This document shows positions 1 through 11,613 of a DNA stretch of 64,000 nucleotides, piece after piece. Within the stretch, counting starts at the first letter, position 1. The number at the start of each line of letters is the position of its first letter. The position numbers and the translations under genes were made by a program. Source of the DNA: Trema orientale (lineage: Eukaryota > Streptophyta > Magnoliopsida > Rosales > Cannabaceae); the NCBI GenBank assembly GCA_002914845.1, contig JXTC01000252.1, forward strand, positions 1 to 64,000, written 5' to 3'. The notes under the pieces are model-generated. The model searched no databases. It worked only from the letters and a program-made list of their open reading frames with translations, and had not been told where the DNA came from.

Positions 1-287
1 GGATAAGACTATTACATTCTCAATGTTAATGGACCGTACTAATAATATTTAATTAAAGATCCCAAACTTTAATTAATTATTATGGACTATATTTAGTTTA
101 TTATCCATAAATTTAATCCTCATGTATATAACACTTATATACTAAATTTGTGGTCACATAAATAAACTAGGAATTTTCTGATATTTAAAGACATACCAAT
201 TATGCACAAATTCAAATAGAAAAATGTCATTTTATTAATTCAGCAAATACCCAAAATATACATGCTTTTAGGGCATAAACCCTAACA
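1..287 (-). mobile_element. LTR retrotransposon end (partial LTR)
   Basis: Read on the minus strand from position 287, the sequence starts TGTTAGGGTTTATGCCCTAA, a 5' LTR end with the usual TG dinucleotide, and runs AT-rich off the left window edge. It stops abruptly inside a MITE whose other copies continue through this point, so the boundary at 287/288 is an insertion junction. The superfamily (Copia or Gypsy) cannot be told because no coding part is in the window. Confidence 0.55.
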
Positions 288-416
288 TAATTATCGTTGG
301 ATGGGAATCTGTGGGGAATAACGGGAATCTGTGGAGAATCTATTTATATACAGATTCTCATCCAACGGTGAATAGACAGGGCTATACGTAGGGGCGCCCC
401 TACTGTAGACGCGCCC
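288..416 (+). mobile_element. MITE family A, copy 1 (left end removed by LTR)
   Basis: This matches the copies at 7145-7316 and 45595-45765 from the point CGTTGGATGGGAATCTGT to the terminal GCGCCC. It keeps the inner inverted repeat and the right terminal inverted repeat. About 50 bp of the left end is missing and replaced by the LTR ending at 287. It has no coding capacity. Confidence 0.75.
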
Positions 417-635
417 AAACATAAAATATTTGGATTTTTCAAAAGTAAAATGGAGTGGGGCCTTAAGCCCCCACTCAGCTAGATGTAGCTCTATTGCGTT
501 TATATTTCTTGTAAAGCAGCCTTCTGAATGGATAGAACAACGAACATATTTGAAAAAAAAAGATTTTCCTTCGTGATTAATTTAAATATTTAACTTTATT
601 TTCTTAAAGAAATATTAAACATTTGCATTTTGGTG

Positions 636-640
636 TGTTG

Positions 641-691
<51 letters not shown>
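636..691. repeat. (AT)n microsatellite
   Basis: An uninterrupted AT dinucleotide run of roughly 50 bp that directly abuts the left end of the MITE starting at 692. Confidence 0.9.
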
Positions 692-693
<2 letters not shown>

Positions 694-933
694 TTGCTTT
701 GCTAATTCAGTAGGTATTTTTTTTTAACCTATGTGTAGGTATTTTTTTTTAGCCGTTGGATCATCATCTAATGGTGATCTAACGGCTATAATGAAGTGCA
801 CGAAAAAACGTGCATGATTAATGTTATTTCTCTCTTACTTTTTGCTATAAAATAATGTGCATGATAAATTTTCATTGGCCAAATTGATACCTATACATAG
901 GTAAAAAAAAAAATATTTACCGAATTAGTGCCC
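692..933. mobile_element. MITE family C, copy 1
   Basis: The left end contains AATTCAGTAGGTATTTT and the right end contains the near-complement, ACCGAATTAGTGCCC, with poly(T)/poly(A) tracts and ACCTATNNATAGGT segments inside the terminal repeats. It is flanked on both sides by TA repeats. Related sequences lie at 12795-13012 and, interrupted, at 32361-32720. It is non-coding. Confidence 0.6.
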
Positions 934-2267
934 ATATATATATATATATATATTCAAACGACATCTTGGTTTGTTATTAGTTTCTATATTTACTTTCTTC
1001 TCACTATTAAAATATTGTCACTCTTCATTTTTTTTTTCTGAAAGGATTGTCGCTCTTTTAAAAGCAAATATACATGTAATTGTCGACGTAGTTTAATGTG
1101 ACCACAATAAAACAATAAAAAATAAATAGAAATATCGCCAAACGAAATCTTCATATATTTCATTTTGATTAATTTGAGAGTTACTGGTACCAATTTCAAA
1201 TGATTAGAAACACAATACCTGTGCTTCCATTCTAGTGTTCTACCGTGTACATTTTGTTTTGTCCCCAATTAATGAAATTATTGTTTCAAAATTTAAACGC
1301 CATTTTTTTAATAAATATATTCAGCAATATATATATATATATTTCAAAAGACTAAGATTCATATTAAAATTTTTGTTTCTTCAAATGAATTTTTTGTTTT
1401 CCTAAATATTGTACTGAACTTGATCACTCTCATAAACCGTGATTTTGTTTTTCTATATCTAAATTACTTAAACGTGAAAATAATTTTAGTAGAAAAGGGA
1501 GTTGAATTTGGATGACGCAAAAATAGTACATATATCATAGGTGACGAGAAGAAGTATATATACATATATCTACACGTTGTTTTGAGCGTAATATCTACTA
1601 TATATGACGTCAATCTTTGGCTTTAAAAATTTTCGACGATTAAGTTCGAAAAGGTATCCCATAAAAAAGTTATATACACAAATAATTTGCAGACTCGCTC
1701 TATTTTGTAGTTCAGTAACATCTATTAATTCTGCCAAATCAAATTGTGTATGCTCTTCAACTAATTAGCTTACAAAATGGTAATTAGATTTCGAAAAAAA
1801 AATAAAAACTAAATTAAATTAAGCTTACAATGAGTATCGGAAAGAAAAATGAGAGAAATTAACGTTACATAATTACACTGATTGAACTCCACGCATGTTA
1901 CTAATTTTTTAATTATAAAATTAGGGAAATTAGAATCGGCTGAGTGATGGTGTTGGTTTTTGTCAAATTAAGAGCAAAGTTAAGCTTTTACAACGAGTAG
2001 CGAAAAAAGAAGAGAGAAGAAGAAGCCAACTAAGTTTACAAAGTGACGTGGAATTTGTTTTATAGTTGAGAAAGCAAACATTAAAAAAAAAAAAAAAACA
2101 ATTTTATGATATTTATGAACTCTTTTCTAGAGGATCAATGCTCATTTACACAAATAAATATGACAATTATTGATTTTAAAAAGCCGAAAGAAAAATCGAA
2201 AAACAAAATCAAGATAACTCAACATGGAAATGCGGTCAATATCCGGACCATTATTGGTCAGTCAAAC

Positions 2268-5200
2268 TCAACATTTTGGAAGATCGGACGGTGGTGGTGG
2301 CAACTTTTGGTTTGGTTGGGGTCCATCTAAGACGATCCATGCCATCCTTAGGCCCCAGCTGGTGTGGATATCTAAGTGGCAATGCATAAACCAAACCCCT
2401 GCACTCCCATGTTTTCAAATCAAAATTTTAAAATACATGTTTAATTCATAAACATCTACTCTGAGTCTATTAACTATTCATATTTATTTACCGTATATAT
2501 GGTTCCCAACTTAGCAGGTATTATTTAAAAAATAATAAAAAAATATATTAATCAGCGTAAATTAATTAGCGTAATTATACGTACCGGGGTTGTCTGCGAA
2601 GAAGCGAATAGCGAGCCAACCACCAGAAGGAACACCCGCCGTGTTCCTCTCAACCGGGTCAACCAAATTAAACTTAATCGGATCCTTATTCGGGTCGAAG
2701 TTCCCAAACCCTTGACCAACCACAAAGAAGTTGAAGCCATGGAGATGAAGAGGATGGCTCTCCGCGCTCACAATGCTGGTGTCCTGCATCACCACCTCCA
2801 CGCTTGCGTTGAACGGCAGCACCACCAACCGCGTGCCGTTCGTCACCACGGTGTTGTTCGGCGGCGTCCCCGTGTAGTTGAAAGTCCGGACCGGATTCGC
2901 CGGAAAATCCGTCGTGTAAACTCCGGCGGACTTCCCGGTGAAGTAGGCCTGAAGAAGCGCCACCGACGGCAGCACGAACGACACGTTGTTAACCGACGCG
3001 GCGAACTTCTGGCCATTGGGACCTTGACACGTGGTGTTCCGGGGGCAAGGGCTTGTCCCCAGCCCGACCGTGAAGAAGAACTTTTTGTCCACTGTTTTTG
3101 GGACGTTAGCCGGGAACTTGTTACTGTTCAAGCTGCGTAGACTAGTGGTTAAGTATGCGACGAGCTGAGTTACGTTGGGGAATTTGGTGGCGTTGAATGG
3201 AGGGAGGGATGGTCTGTAAAGGGTGAGATTTTGACTGGATGATGAAGTAGCAGTAGTGGTGGTGTTGGAGGTGTGATCAGGATCAGTACTAGTCAAGGGG
3301 CGGTGATATTCGAGGATGGCGGCGGCGGTGGTGTTGTCGACGGTGCCAGCGCCAGTGAAGTAAGGGCTGGCGGCGATGAGGAAGGTGGCGTTGGGGTAGT
3401 AGGGCTTGGTGGTGAGGAGGACGTTGGTGGTTTGGCCAGGGGAGATGATGAGCGTGGTGGCTTGGAAGGGTTTGGTGTAGGTGGCGTCCACTTCCACGAT
3501 GGTCAGTGTGTGATTGGCTATGCTGAAGAAGAGCTCATCGTTGAGTGCAGCGTTGATCAGCCGGAGGAGGTACGTTTTTCCCGCTTTCACTCTCAGCTTG
3601 AATGTATCTGCAAAATATTATAATTTAGCCATATATGGTATAATCACTATGGAGTTAAATACATGTGTACGTTCGTATATATATATAGTTTTGTCACAAC
3701 ACTCATATTTTTGTGTAAGACCGGTTGTTAGAGAATTGAGATATTGGGATTCTTAATTTTAATTGTACCATTAGATGAACAATTGTACAATGGACCAGGA
3801 AAGCCATTGATAGTGAATGCATCTGAAACGTTTGGCCCCGCTCCCGTCTGAAGTGCCTGGTTAATCACTGCCTCCGGGTCTACGTTAAACCACTCTCCTG
3901 CAACCCCAAATGCCTAAACAATTAGCATATTTACTAGTTTATTCACAGGAATTATTTGCCAAAAAAAAAAAAAAAAATACATCAACTATGATCAATCAGC
4001 AGTTTTAACTCTATTTTTTGAATATTATACCATTATATTTAATATCTCTACACATATCTTAGTTCTGTGTATAAATTGAGAGTGCTAACTAGCTAAAGTT
4101 ATTTTTTAATACATTTGAAGTGTTTTTAAGCAGAAATAAGATATCCCGGACTTTTTGGTCAATTTGTCCGTAAATATTAGATATTTTGCAGAAATTTTAG
4201 ATAAGAATGGATAATTTTGTGTAAATAAAAAAAGGGATCATAATTCAGGAATTTTTTTTGCAGTTAAGTACAATATTTAGTTTGAAAATCATGATTGACA
4301 GTTGACACGGATATCTATTGTAGTTAATAAAAATTAGAGCGAATATTAGTGCAAAATATGTAGTAGTAAATATTTACCCAAAATAATTGGTACTTCCTTG
4401 TAAGGCTTGGCGAAGGGGTAAGATTCATTGCGCTTTGGTAAGATGATGATGGGCCCATGAACAGTGGATCTGAGCCATGAGATGTGTGCATGCCACAGAA
4501 GAGTTCCTCTCTGGCCCACGATGGTGAAATTGTACGCGTATGTCTGGCCCGTCTGTATTGGACATTGTGTGACGTATGCCGGCCCATCAGCCCAACCACT
4601 CGTCAGTTGCCGAACTCCATGCCTGCTCTCTCGTACAAGGCAACGATACATGAGTAATTATATTCAAATTGAGTAACTCGTTCTGACTATAAAAAACTAT
4701 AATTCATTATTTACATTTTAAAAGGGGGGCAAAAAAGAATATACGAACGGCGGAGTGGGATACTCATGAACATTTAACAATAGGGATTATCTTAATAAAA
4801 TATTTCACAAATTTGAAGTTTAGAAACATGCATTCACTCACAAATGATTAAGTTTTATGATAGATTAGCCACTATTACTATAAAAGTAAAAAGAAATAAA
4901 GAGATACAATGTAAATTGTCGTCCCATATTCATCCTAGTTAGAGGACGTGTATTGTAGCATGGAGGAGGGATTTCTAATTTTCCTCGAAGAAATTTTTTA
5001 TATATTGAAGTCTTCGCTTATCAAATATGTATACTGTGATATTTATAAAATGTACATGTTGCAATCATATTTTCTGTCTACTTTTTCCTATTTCATTCCT
5101 GTCCACTCAATTGTTCTTTGACACATTATTCAATTAGAGAACTTAACTGTCAAATATAAAATACTTTATATTTGTTAAGTAAATACTTTTATCTTTAAGA

Positions 5201-5655
5201 TAGCGTATTAAAATTTGATTAGTTAGAGTAGATAGAAAACTAGATGAAAAAATCGGGTCCATATATTCAATTAGTGGGAAAGAGATCCATACCAGTGAAT
5301 GGTAATATTGCTGGAAACATGATTAACCACCTTCACAATGACTCGATCACCTTCTCTTGCTACCAATGGAGGACCTGGGAATTTCCCATTGACGCTAATA
5401 ATGCTCTTCGTGTGGCATAATCTTGTGATAGTGTGGTTCCTTATCTGATAACGCATTGACCAAAAGACACATTGAGTTAGCTATGATGCTAGGAATGAAT
5501 TAATTAATGCATATATACAAGTTTAAACATATACGTTGAATGTGTAGTGCCTTGTTCTGCATGCAACAAACTCTGGCATTAGCAAAACTGTACAAAGACC
5601 AAGGAACAAAGCTGCCCTTGAAGCAAATGACGGAAGATGAAGAAGAGGTCGACCC

Positions 5656-5657
<2 letters not shown>
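2268..5657 (-). CDS. LAC7-like: Laccase (plant multicopper oxidase), LAC7-like
   Basis: Six coding exons on the minus strand: 5657-5535, 5444-5293, 4622-4378, 3897-3769, 3607-2585 and 2398-2268. All phases join with GT-AG introns and give 600 residues. Residues 1 to about 32 form a signal peptide, so the enzyme is secreted to the cell wall. There it oxidises phenols such as monolignols with reduction of O2 to water. The four copper motifs are intact: HWHG at 91-94, WHAH at 135-138, HPLHLH at 501-506, and HCHLDIH at 563-569 with T1 Cys564 and His569. Leu574 occupies the T1 axial position, as is usual in plant laccases. There are many N-glycosylation sequons. The first intron in the HW codon is a classic laccase position. 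The short last exon and the first exon are easily missed. Motifs between copper sites resemble the LAC7/8/9 clade, but the clade call is from memory. Confidence 0.95.
3538..3558 (-). promoter_or_regulatory. Candidate miR397 target site in laccase exon 5
   Basis: The plus strand here reads TCGTTGAGTGCAGCGTTGAT followed by C. That equals mature miR397 at 19 of 21 positions, so the minus-strand laccase mRNA is complementary to the microRNA apart from miRNA positions 3 and 21. The site lies in the codons for the conserved NAALNDE segment, where miR397 sites of other plant laccases lie. Confidence 0.75.

Positions 5658-5659
<2 letters not shown>

Positions 5660-5697
<38 letters not shown>
5660..5697 (-). 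repeat. (GA)n repeat in the laccase 5' leader
   Basis: A CT run on the plus strand (GA on the transcript) starts within about ten bases of the laccase ATG at 5657. It lies between that start codon and the TATA-like motif near 5742. Confidence 0.9.
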
Positions 5698-5698
<1 letters not shown>

Positions 5699-5739
5699 GT
5701 AATACAAGTTGGTGTAGCTAAAGGGAGTCAAGACAGGGC

Positions 5740-5752
5740 CTTAATATAGAGA
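5740..5752 (-). promoter_or_regulatory. TATA-like element of laccase
   Basis: The minus strand reads CTATATTAAGG about 85-95 bp upstream of the laccase ATG. This would place transcription start near 5715 and the GA repeat in the leader. The assignment rests on motif and spacing only. Confidence 0.4.
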
Positions 5753-6768
5753 GTTCATTAGGTGACAAGATTAGCTTCTTAGAGAAAGATGGAAGCGGAT
5801 TAATTTTAATTTCATGGTTTTTTTTTTTTTTTTGGATGATATTTTGGTAATATTGAGATAGAATGGTCACCTTGCTAGCTCCGATTTGGTGTTGGTCAAG
5901 CTGAATTTTAGAGTGTCCACAAAGTAAAAGAAATTTTTTCAAAGGCTAAACATCAAAATTAAGGTAATTTGATTATCATTACCACAATGACATCTTTTAT
6001 TTAGTTGGGGGCAAGTTTAATCACCAAACGAAAAACAAAATTATGACTATCTACAGTTGCCAGACTGTGCTTGTTATGTAGTTAAAAAGTCAATTAGTCA
6101 TGTACCTTATTGCTTAGAGTACTCCTTACTAATACTAAGTTCATGATCGCCAGCCAAATAATTTGATAAATCACCGTTGTTTTGATACCCTTTTCATAGC
6201 TAAATTCTCCTCCAAAATTCCACGGCCACAAACATTCATAATCTATACAATTTATTATTATCTTTCGATTATAGCAACAACAAAATTGTCACATCTGTAC
6301 TATCTTCTTTTTTTTAAAAAAAAAAAAAAGAAAAAAAAAGTTCCCAACCAATGAATCAAAGACAAAACTCAAAAAGTATATAGCTAGACAAGAAACCGCA
6401 TGTATACAGGACTTGATTTCTTCTAGAACTGCTTTTTACATCTTGAAAATCCGAACACAGAAGTCAGAAGGTAATATAGTGTCTCAATAATAAAATTTAC
6501 TGAAAATTATAAAATAGTCTCTCAATAATAAATTTGACTGAAAATTATAAAATAATCTCTTATATATGTACGTAGTAGCGGCATATATAAAAATTAGTAA
6601 GAGCATAAGCAACTCATAATTAAAAAATAAAAATAAATAAATGGTACGGAAGAAATAGGAGATCGATAATCAATTTGTTTCCTTGTCTTACGATAACTCT
6701 CAAATTATTAAACTATATATTTCTTCATTAAAAAAAAGAAGATAAAGAATATAAATTAGAGCAACTAC

Positions 6769-6869
6769 AAATAGATTCTTCACAGATTCCCGTTATTTCC
6801 CACAGATTCTCATCTAACGATAATTAAGACATGGCCCTACGTAGAGACGCCCCTACCGTAGCCGTCCCC
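6769..6869 (-). mobile_element. MITE family A, half copy
   Basis: In reverse orientation this matches the left half of MITE A, from the central AAATAGATTC motif to the outer terminal repeat ending GTCCCC on the plus strand. The other half is absent. It lies about 280 bp from a complete copy. Confidence 0.7.
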
Positions 6870-7144
6870 GTATATATATATATATATATATATCAGATCA
6901 TAAATGAACACACGGGTGAAAGAAATATATATATATATATATATATGATCACCCGCGTTAATCCTGCATTATTCTCAGCAAATGATTGGAAAAACGTACA
7001 TTGAAAAAGTAGAGTGTACTGCAATATATATAATGCCACTGTGAAATTTCTCTCTTTTCAACTAAAAATATGTACTTATGTACTACCATTTTTTTTTTGA
7101 ATAAATTATGTATTACTATTGTTGTCGTCAAAAGAAAATTATAA

Positions 7145-7316
7145 GGGGATGACTACGGTAGGGACGTCTTTACGTAGGGTCATGCCTTAATTATCGTTGG
7201 ATGGGAATCTGTGGGGAATAACGAAAATCTGTGGAGAATCTATTTATATACAGATTCCCATCCAACGGTGAATAGACAGGGCCTTACGTAAGGGCGCTCC
7301 TACTGTAAACGCGCCC
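7145..7316 (+). mobile_element. MITE family A, complete copy with 9-bp TSD
   Basis: A 172-bp non-coding element with terminal repeats GGGGATGACTACGGTAGGGA and, reversed from the right end, GGGCGCGTTTACAGTAGGAG. It has an inner inverted repeat, CGTTGGATGGGAATCTGT against its complement ACAGATTCCCATCCAACG. It is flanked by the perfect 9-bp direct repeat AAATTATAA at 7136-7144 and 7317-7325. The 9-bp duplication points to Mutator-like (MULE) mobilisation. Confidence 0.85.
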
Positions 7317-7398
7317 AAATTATAAACTGAGTAAAATACATTTTCTTACGAGTCTCGAGCCTAATCCGAAATATGTGGCTGAATGTCAACATTTTACT

Positions 7399-7564
7399 TC
7401 TGAGAGTGAGTCTCTGTATTTTAAAAAAATGTACACAGTCTTAACAAGAAGACAGTGAATCGTAAAGATCACATGCCCGTTCTGAGAGTGAGTCTCTGTA
7501 TTTTAAAAAAATGTACACACTCTTAACAAGAAGACAAGCTGAATTGTAAAGATCACATGCCCGT
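7399..7564. repeat. Tandem duplication, unit about 82 bp
   Basis: Two near-identical units, 7399-7480 and 7481-7564. Both begin TCTGAGAGTGAGTCTCTG and end GATCACATGCCCGT, with a few substitutions and a two-base indel. No coding content is seen. Confidence 0.9.
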
Positions 7565-10500
7565 AATAAATAGTATTGTTCTATTAAAAATTTAGTACCT
7601 GTAGCTATGTCCGTAATAATTAGTATCTTAATGAATAATGAGGACCCTTTATTTGGGGTTGCTTGCTACGCAATTTTTTTGCTCATAAAAATTAAATGTT
7701 ATAATCATATTTTTGGAAATATTGTAATTTTATTCTTGTTAATGCTTACTAATTTGAATTTCTAACTTAAGAAATAAAAAAGCTTGTTTCTTGTTTCTTT
7801 TTGATTTGTTTTTTTTTTTTCCCCCTCAAAAGGAAGAATCATTAGGGCTACAGGGTCTTAAGGGTATCCAATTTAAAATTACTGGTCGGGCGGATCTAAA
7901 ATTGTTTAAAATAGTAATTTGAAAGAAAAAATAGTTTTAAAAAATAAAACCAGAAAAGTAGAAAGTATAGTCAAATTGTAGTCATTATTGTCGAGCAAAA
8001 AATTGTACGTAGTAATAGGATACTTTATGGAATGTGAAACGAATAAGTACAGTTTGGGAACTGTACATGTTAATCGGAATATACATATTTTCGTTTAAGA
8101 GACGAATTGTTGATTCTTTAACTAGTTTTTAAGGCCGGTTTCAACATTTGAAACAAAAAATAAATAAAATGGTCCTTTACTCAGGTTTTGAATGCTTTGG
8201 CTCATACAGGGTGAAGATCACTCAGCGAATTGCCCAAGGCAAATTCCTTTTGCTTCTTTTCAAATTTCAGTGCTTTTTTTTTTTTTTTTGTGTTATGTAG
8301 TTGTTGTTTTTTCTTTAATTATAAAACGAATGTTTCTAGTAACCCAAAAAAAAATAAAATCATTGTTGGGGCTACTTGGATTTTAATTATTGATTTATTC
8401 AAATTAGAACAATGGGATCAAGAAGAAACAAGAGTATTGGCAATAGATCCATTCTTATTAGTTTTGAATACGCAATTGGAAATATTGATTGAAAAAAAGG
8501 GTTCAAAACCACAAATAATTTGTATTTCAAGGTACGTTGTGTTTGGTAAGTTGTTTTCGGAAATTGAAGTTAATAAAAGCATAAAACATAACGAAAAACA
8601 AAGTGAAAAAAATCAGTACCAATTAAATATATCCCTTTTGTACCATCTTAAGATTTTATTTATGCCTAAAACAACAGCCAAACCTGTCAAGTTAATCAGT
8701 TATATACTCCTTATCCTTAACCAGGTTATATGTATTTACGCCGATATGCCACAAAATATCTAGTTTTTATGCTACATTAACTGAGGCTTTACCAATGGAG
8801 TATCGCTGACTAACCTTTCCCACTTTAACAAATCATGAGGTCGACTAACCTAGCTAGTCTATGGCCAATCAGTATTAAAAGGTACCCCTTTTTCCAAGAG
8901 GACAAATATGTACGTGATATACAATTCTAACCTAGTACCTTAGCAAAAAATTGAATATTGTATTAAATTTGAACTAAATAATTCTCATACTAAACATCAT
9001 CGCTAAAATAATTGTTACAACTTAGCTAGGTGCTCTTTTGATATAAGCTGGAAGTTGCTGTGTTGGTCAATCTTCGTCGTTAATATGAATATTGAAGCAA
9101 TGAAACAAGTATGTGATCTGCTGTCCTGTCCTCACGTTGACTCCCTTTAGGTGGAAAAAATAAGAAAAATTATTTATGCATTCTCATTTACAAGTCTAAA
9201 AAGGTGGTTGGATTTAGCTAAACATGGTAACAAGAATAGTTAATTTGGATAGAATAACAACATCACGTCTCTATATATACACACACATATATATAAATAT
9301 ATATGTATATATATGTTTAAGTAATTTAGGTAATACTTTAAAACTAGACAATGCTAGTAATTTAGGTGATACATAAAGACGATTTGAAAAAAAAAAAAAA
9401 ACGATTATATTAAGCAATTTAGGTATAATGTAATACTGATCAAGTAATTTCAGAAGTGTACTCGATAGTTGTATTGACATTTTGACGCGCAACTCAACCG
9501 TAAGAATGAAGAACCTAGCTTAGTAGAGGATTCAGGTTAAAAAATAAAATAATAAAATAATAAAAAAATAAAACAGTTCCTACGTCCCTTTATTTGGAAT
9601 CTTTGTCCTGCACTGGGCCTCCACTCCAACTATTTTGTCTTAAAAACTAAGGCACAGTGTCTCAGCTCCTATCGCCACATAGCATGATTTTCATTTAAGC
9701 AACAGATAAATATAGGTAAGTCTATGTATCCGGAATTCAGTGAATCAGAATCATCCACGTAATTGTCTATCAAAAATTGAGATTCTGAGCCATCCAAATG
9801 AGAAAGAAAAACCAACTTTTAATCTAATTATGCAATCTAAGGATAAAAGATAATTGACCTAAAAATTTGTCATACAAATGTTGTGCGGTACCAACTAACT
9901 AATTCTCATATTCACTTATAATAGTAGACAACATTTTAGGACTCTTTCGGTCAATAAAGTGTTCTACAGTAGAAAAATGACAATCTGAGTGCTTTTTTTT
10001 TTTTTTTTTTTTTTGTGCCTCAATCACCTGATGTATAATTTGTGAAAAACGCTAATAAACACATTTTTTTCTTCCTTTTCTGTTTTTTACATTTATAAAT
10101 TAATGAAATAAAAGGTGAAGATCATCTCATAATTGCACCACTCTTTTCATTTGAAGAAACAAAACAGAAATAAAAATATAATCCAAAACCCCAAGTCAAT
10201 TAATATTTGGCAGTTAAACTGGTGTTACATTTCACATTGGCATGGGTGAAAATGCCAAATGTTGTGCACTAGGGAATGGTAAACAAGTCAAGATTAGCTG
10301 GAGTTGGACGTATTACAAATAGTGGTCTTTTGGCATTCGTTGGCAGAGAGGTACAGGCCATCAGATAAACAAGGCATGTGCGAAGATGACAAATATTATG
10401 GCCTCTTTGAGAGTTGTCTTATAAAAGGGAATCCAGTTCTTGCATGAGACTACAAAAGTTTCAGTTCAGTTAAAATGTCATTCTTTTAGCTACATTCCTA

Positions 10501-11357
10501 AAGGAGTTGCAGTTGGGGGTCAAAACAAGCTCAAATGTTGCTTCAGAGTGCATACCAAATCAAATTGAAATCTCCAACTTTTTGCCTTCTTCTTTTTTTT
10601 TTTTGTTGGGTCGCTTTCTATACCAATCTTTTTAGGCATGCACTTCTTAAAACTTTGTCCCATTCTTCTTCTATAGGTCGCACAACAACCACCACAACTA
10701 GCTTTTTATATGAAAAATTCATATTTCACATTTCACATTCCACACCAAAAGAATAGCATCAAAGATATACATAAAATGTAAAAAATAAGCGTTACATTAC
10801 TCATGTTTCTTTCCTTTTCTTTTCTTTCTTTGGGTGCCAAATTAAGGCACAGTTTTGTATGGGTAGATGGCATTTTCCATCTCTTACTTTAAGTGGAAGT
10901 GGCTTTCAAACACCAGAAGGGACTTCTGCAACTGCTTTCTACTACTGAATTAATTTGAATTATTTGTAAAACACATACATATTAGATTTTAGATCAGATG
11001 CAATTGAGAAATCTACTTAACAACAACATTGGCCAATCGCTGACATTAGCTTCAGAATTCGGAATTCAGATTCTCAACATTTGATTGACGAAACACCAAG
11101 TAAGCAAGGAATTCAATTATTCCATTAACAACTTCTGTATAACAATTTTGTCCTCTCACTCGCTCGGATAGTGATGCCTCTAACGACGCCACAAAACTAT
11201 ATACATTTACCCCCCAAAACCCAACCCAACCCAACCAAAAAAAAAAAAAAAATCTAAAATCTGAAATGGAGAATAAATTGAATTGAAATAAAAATAAAAA
11301 TAAAAATTAAAGGAGGAGAGAAACTAAAGTAAAGTAAGAAACAAACAAAGAAACAAA

Positions 11358-11573
11358 CTAAGCACAGGCTTGGCGGGTAGAAGGGATGGGATGAGGAGCA
11401 AAGAGAGAATCAAGATCCGGGGGCTGAAAATAGCCGTTCTTGGGCGGTTGTCGTTTGGTTCCGGACACCGACTTCTTCTTGGGAGGCGGCGGACATACGA
11501 AAGCCTCCGGAATCCGGCACTCCCTCCGCTTCGGCGTCGTACAGTCTTCCTCCATCATAGCATAGCATAGCAT
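11358..11573 (-). CDS. SMR4-like: SIAMESE-RELATED cyclin-dependent kinase inhibitor (SMR4-like)
   Basis: A single-exon gene of 71 codons from the first ATG after the TATA box. Initiation at the later in-frame ATGs, 11558 or 11555, would give 66 or 65 residues and fits other family members better. SMR proteins are small nuclear CDK inhibitors that bind CDK-cyclin complexes, block mitosis and promote endoreduplication or stress arrest. The family motif is present: [12 protein letters not shown] followed by CPPPPKKK, the basic TP/IP/CPP block. Near the C terminus [16 protein letters not shown] supplies the aromatic-P-D-L cyclin-contact motif. The protein is rich in Lys, Arg and Pro, with no signal peptide or membrane segment. 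The upstream region is much more GC-rich than its surroundings and carries an E2F-type site. SMR4 rather than another SMR is inferred from sequence feel and neighbouring genes. Confidence 0.85.
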   Translation of the reverse strand: MLCYAMMEEDCTTPKRRECRIPEAFVCPPPPKKKSVSGTKRQPPKNGYFQPPDLDSLFAPHPIPSTRQACA

Positions 11574-11605
11574 TCGAAGAAGAAGAACAGGAGGAGGAGC
11601 GGAGC

Positions 11606-11613
11606 TATATAAG
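11606..11613 (-). promoter_or_regulatory. TATA box of the SMR gene
   Basis: The minus strand reads CTTATATAG about 35-55 bp upstream of the cluster of start codons at 11573-11555. Transcription would start close to the first ATG, so the leader is very short. Confidence 0.6.

Larger units (their letters stand above)
5760..11350. other. Intergenic region between laccase and SMR gene
   Basis: AT-rich DNA of about 5.6 kb with no gene I can support. It holds one partial and one complete MITE A copy, a short tandem duplication at about 6480-6555, an 82-bp tandem duplication at 7399-7564 and AT microsatellites near 6871 and 6925. A 177-codon open frame at 8230-8763 has no recognisable domain. Confidence 0.6.

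Noticed and set aside
2712..3623. Two long plus-strand frames opposite the laccase
   Set aside because: Antisense shadows of laccase exon 5, whose coding frame carries all copper motifs.
8230..8763. 177-codon open frame on the plus strand
   Set aside because: No domain or family I recognise; starts in a poly(T) tract and has AT-driven composition; no promoter or splice context.
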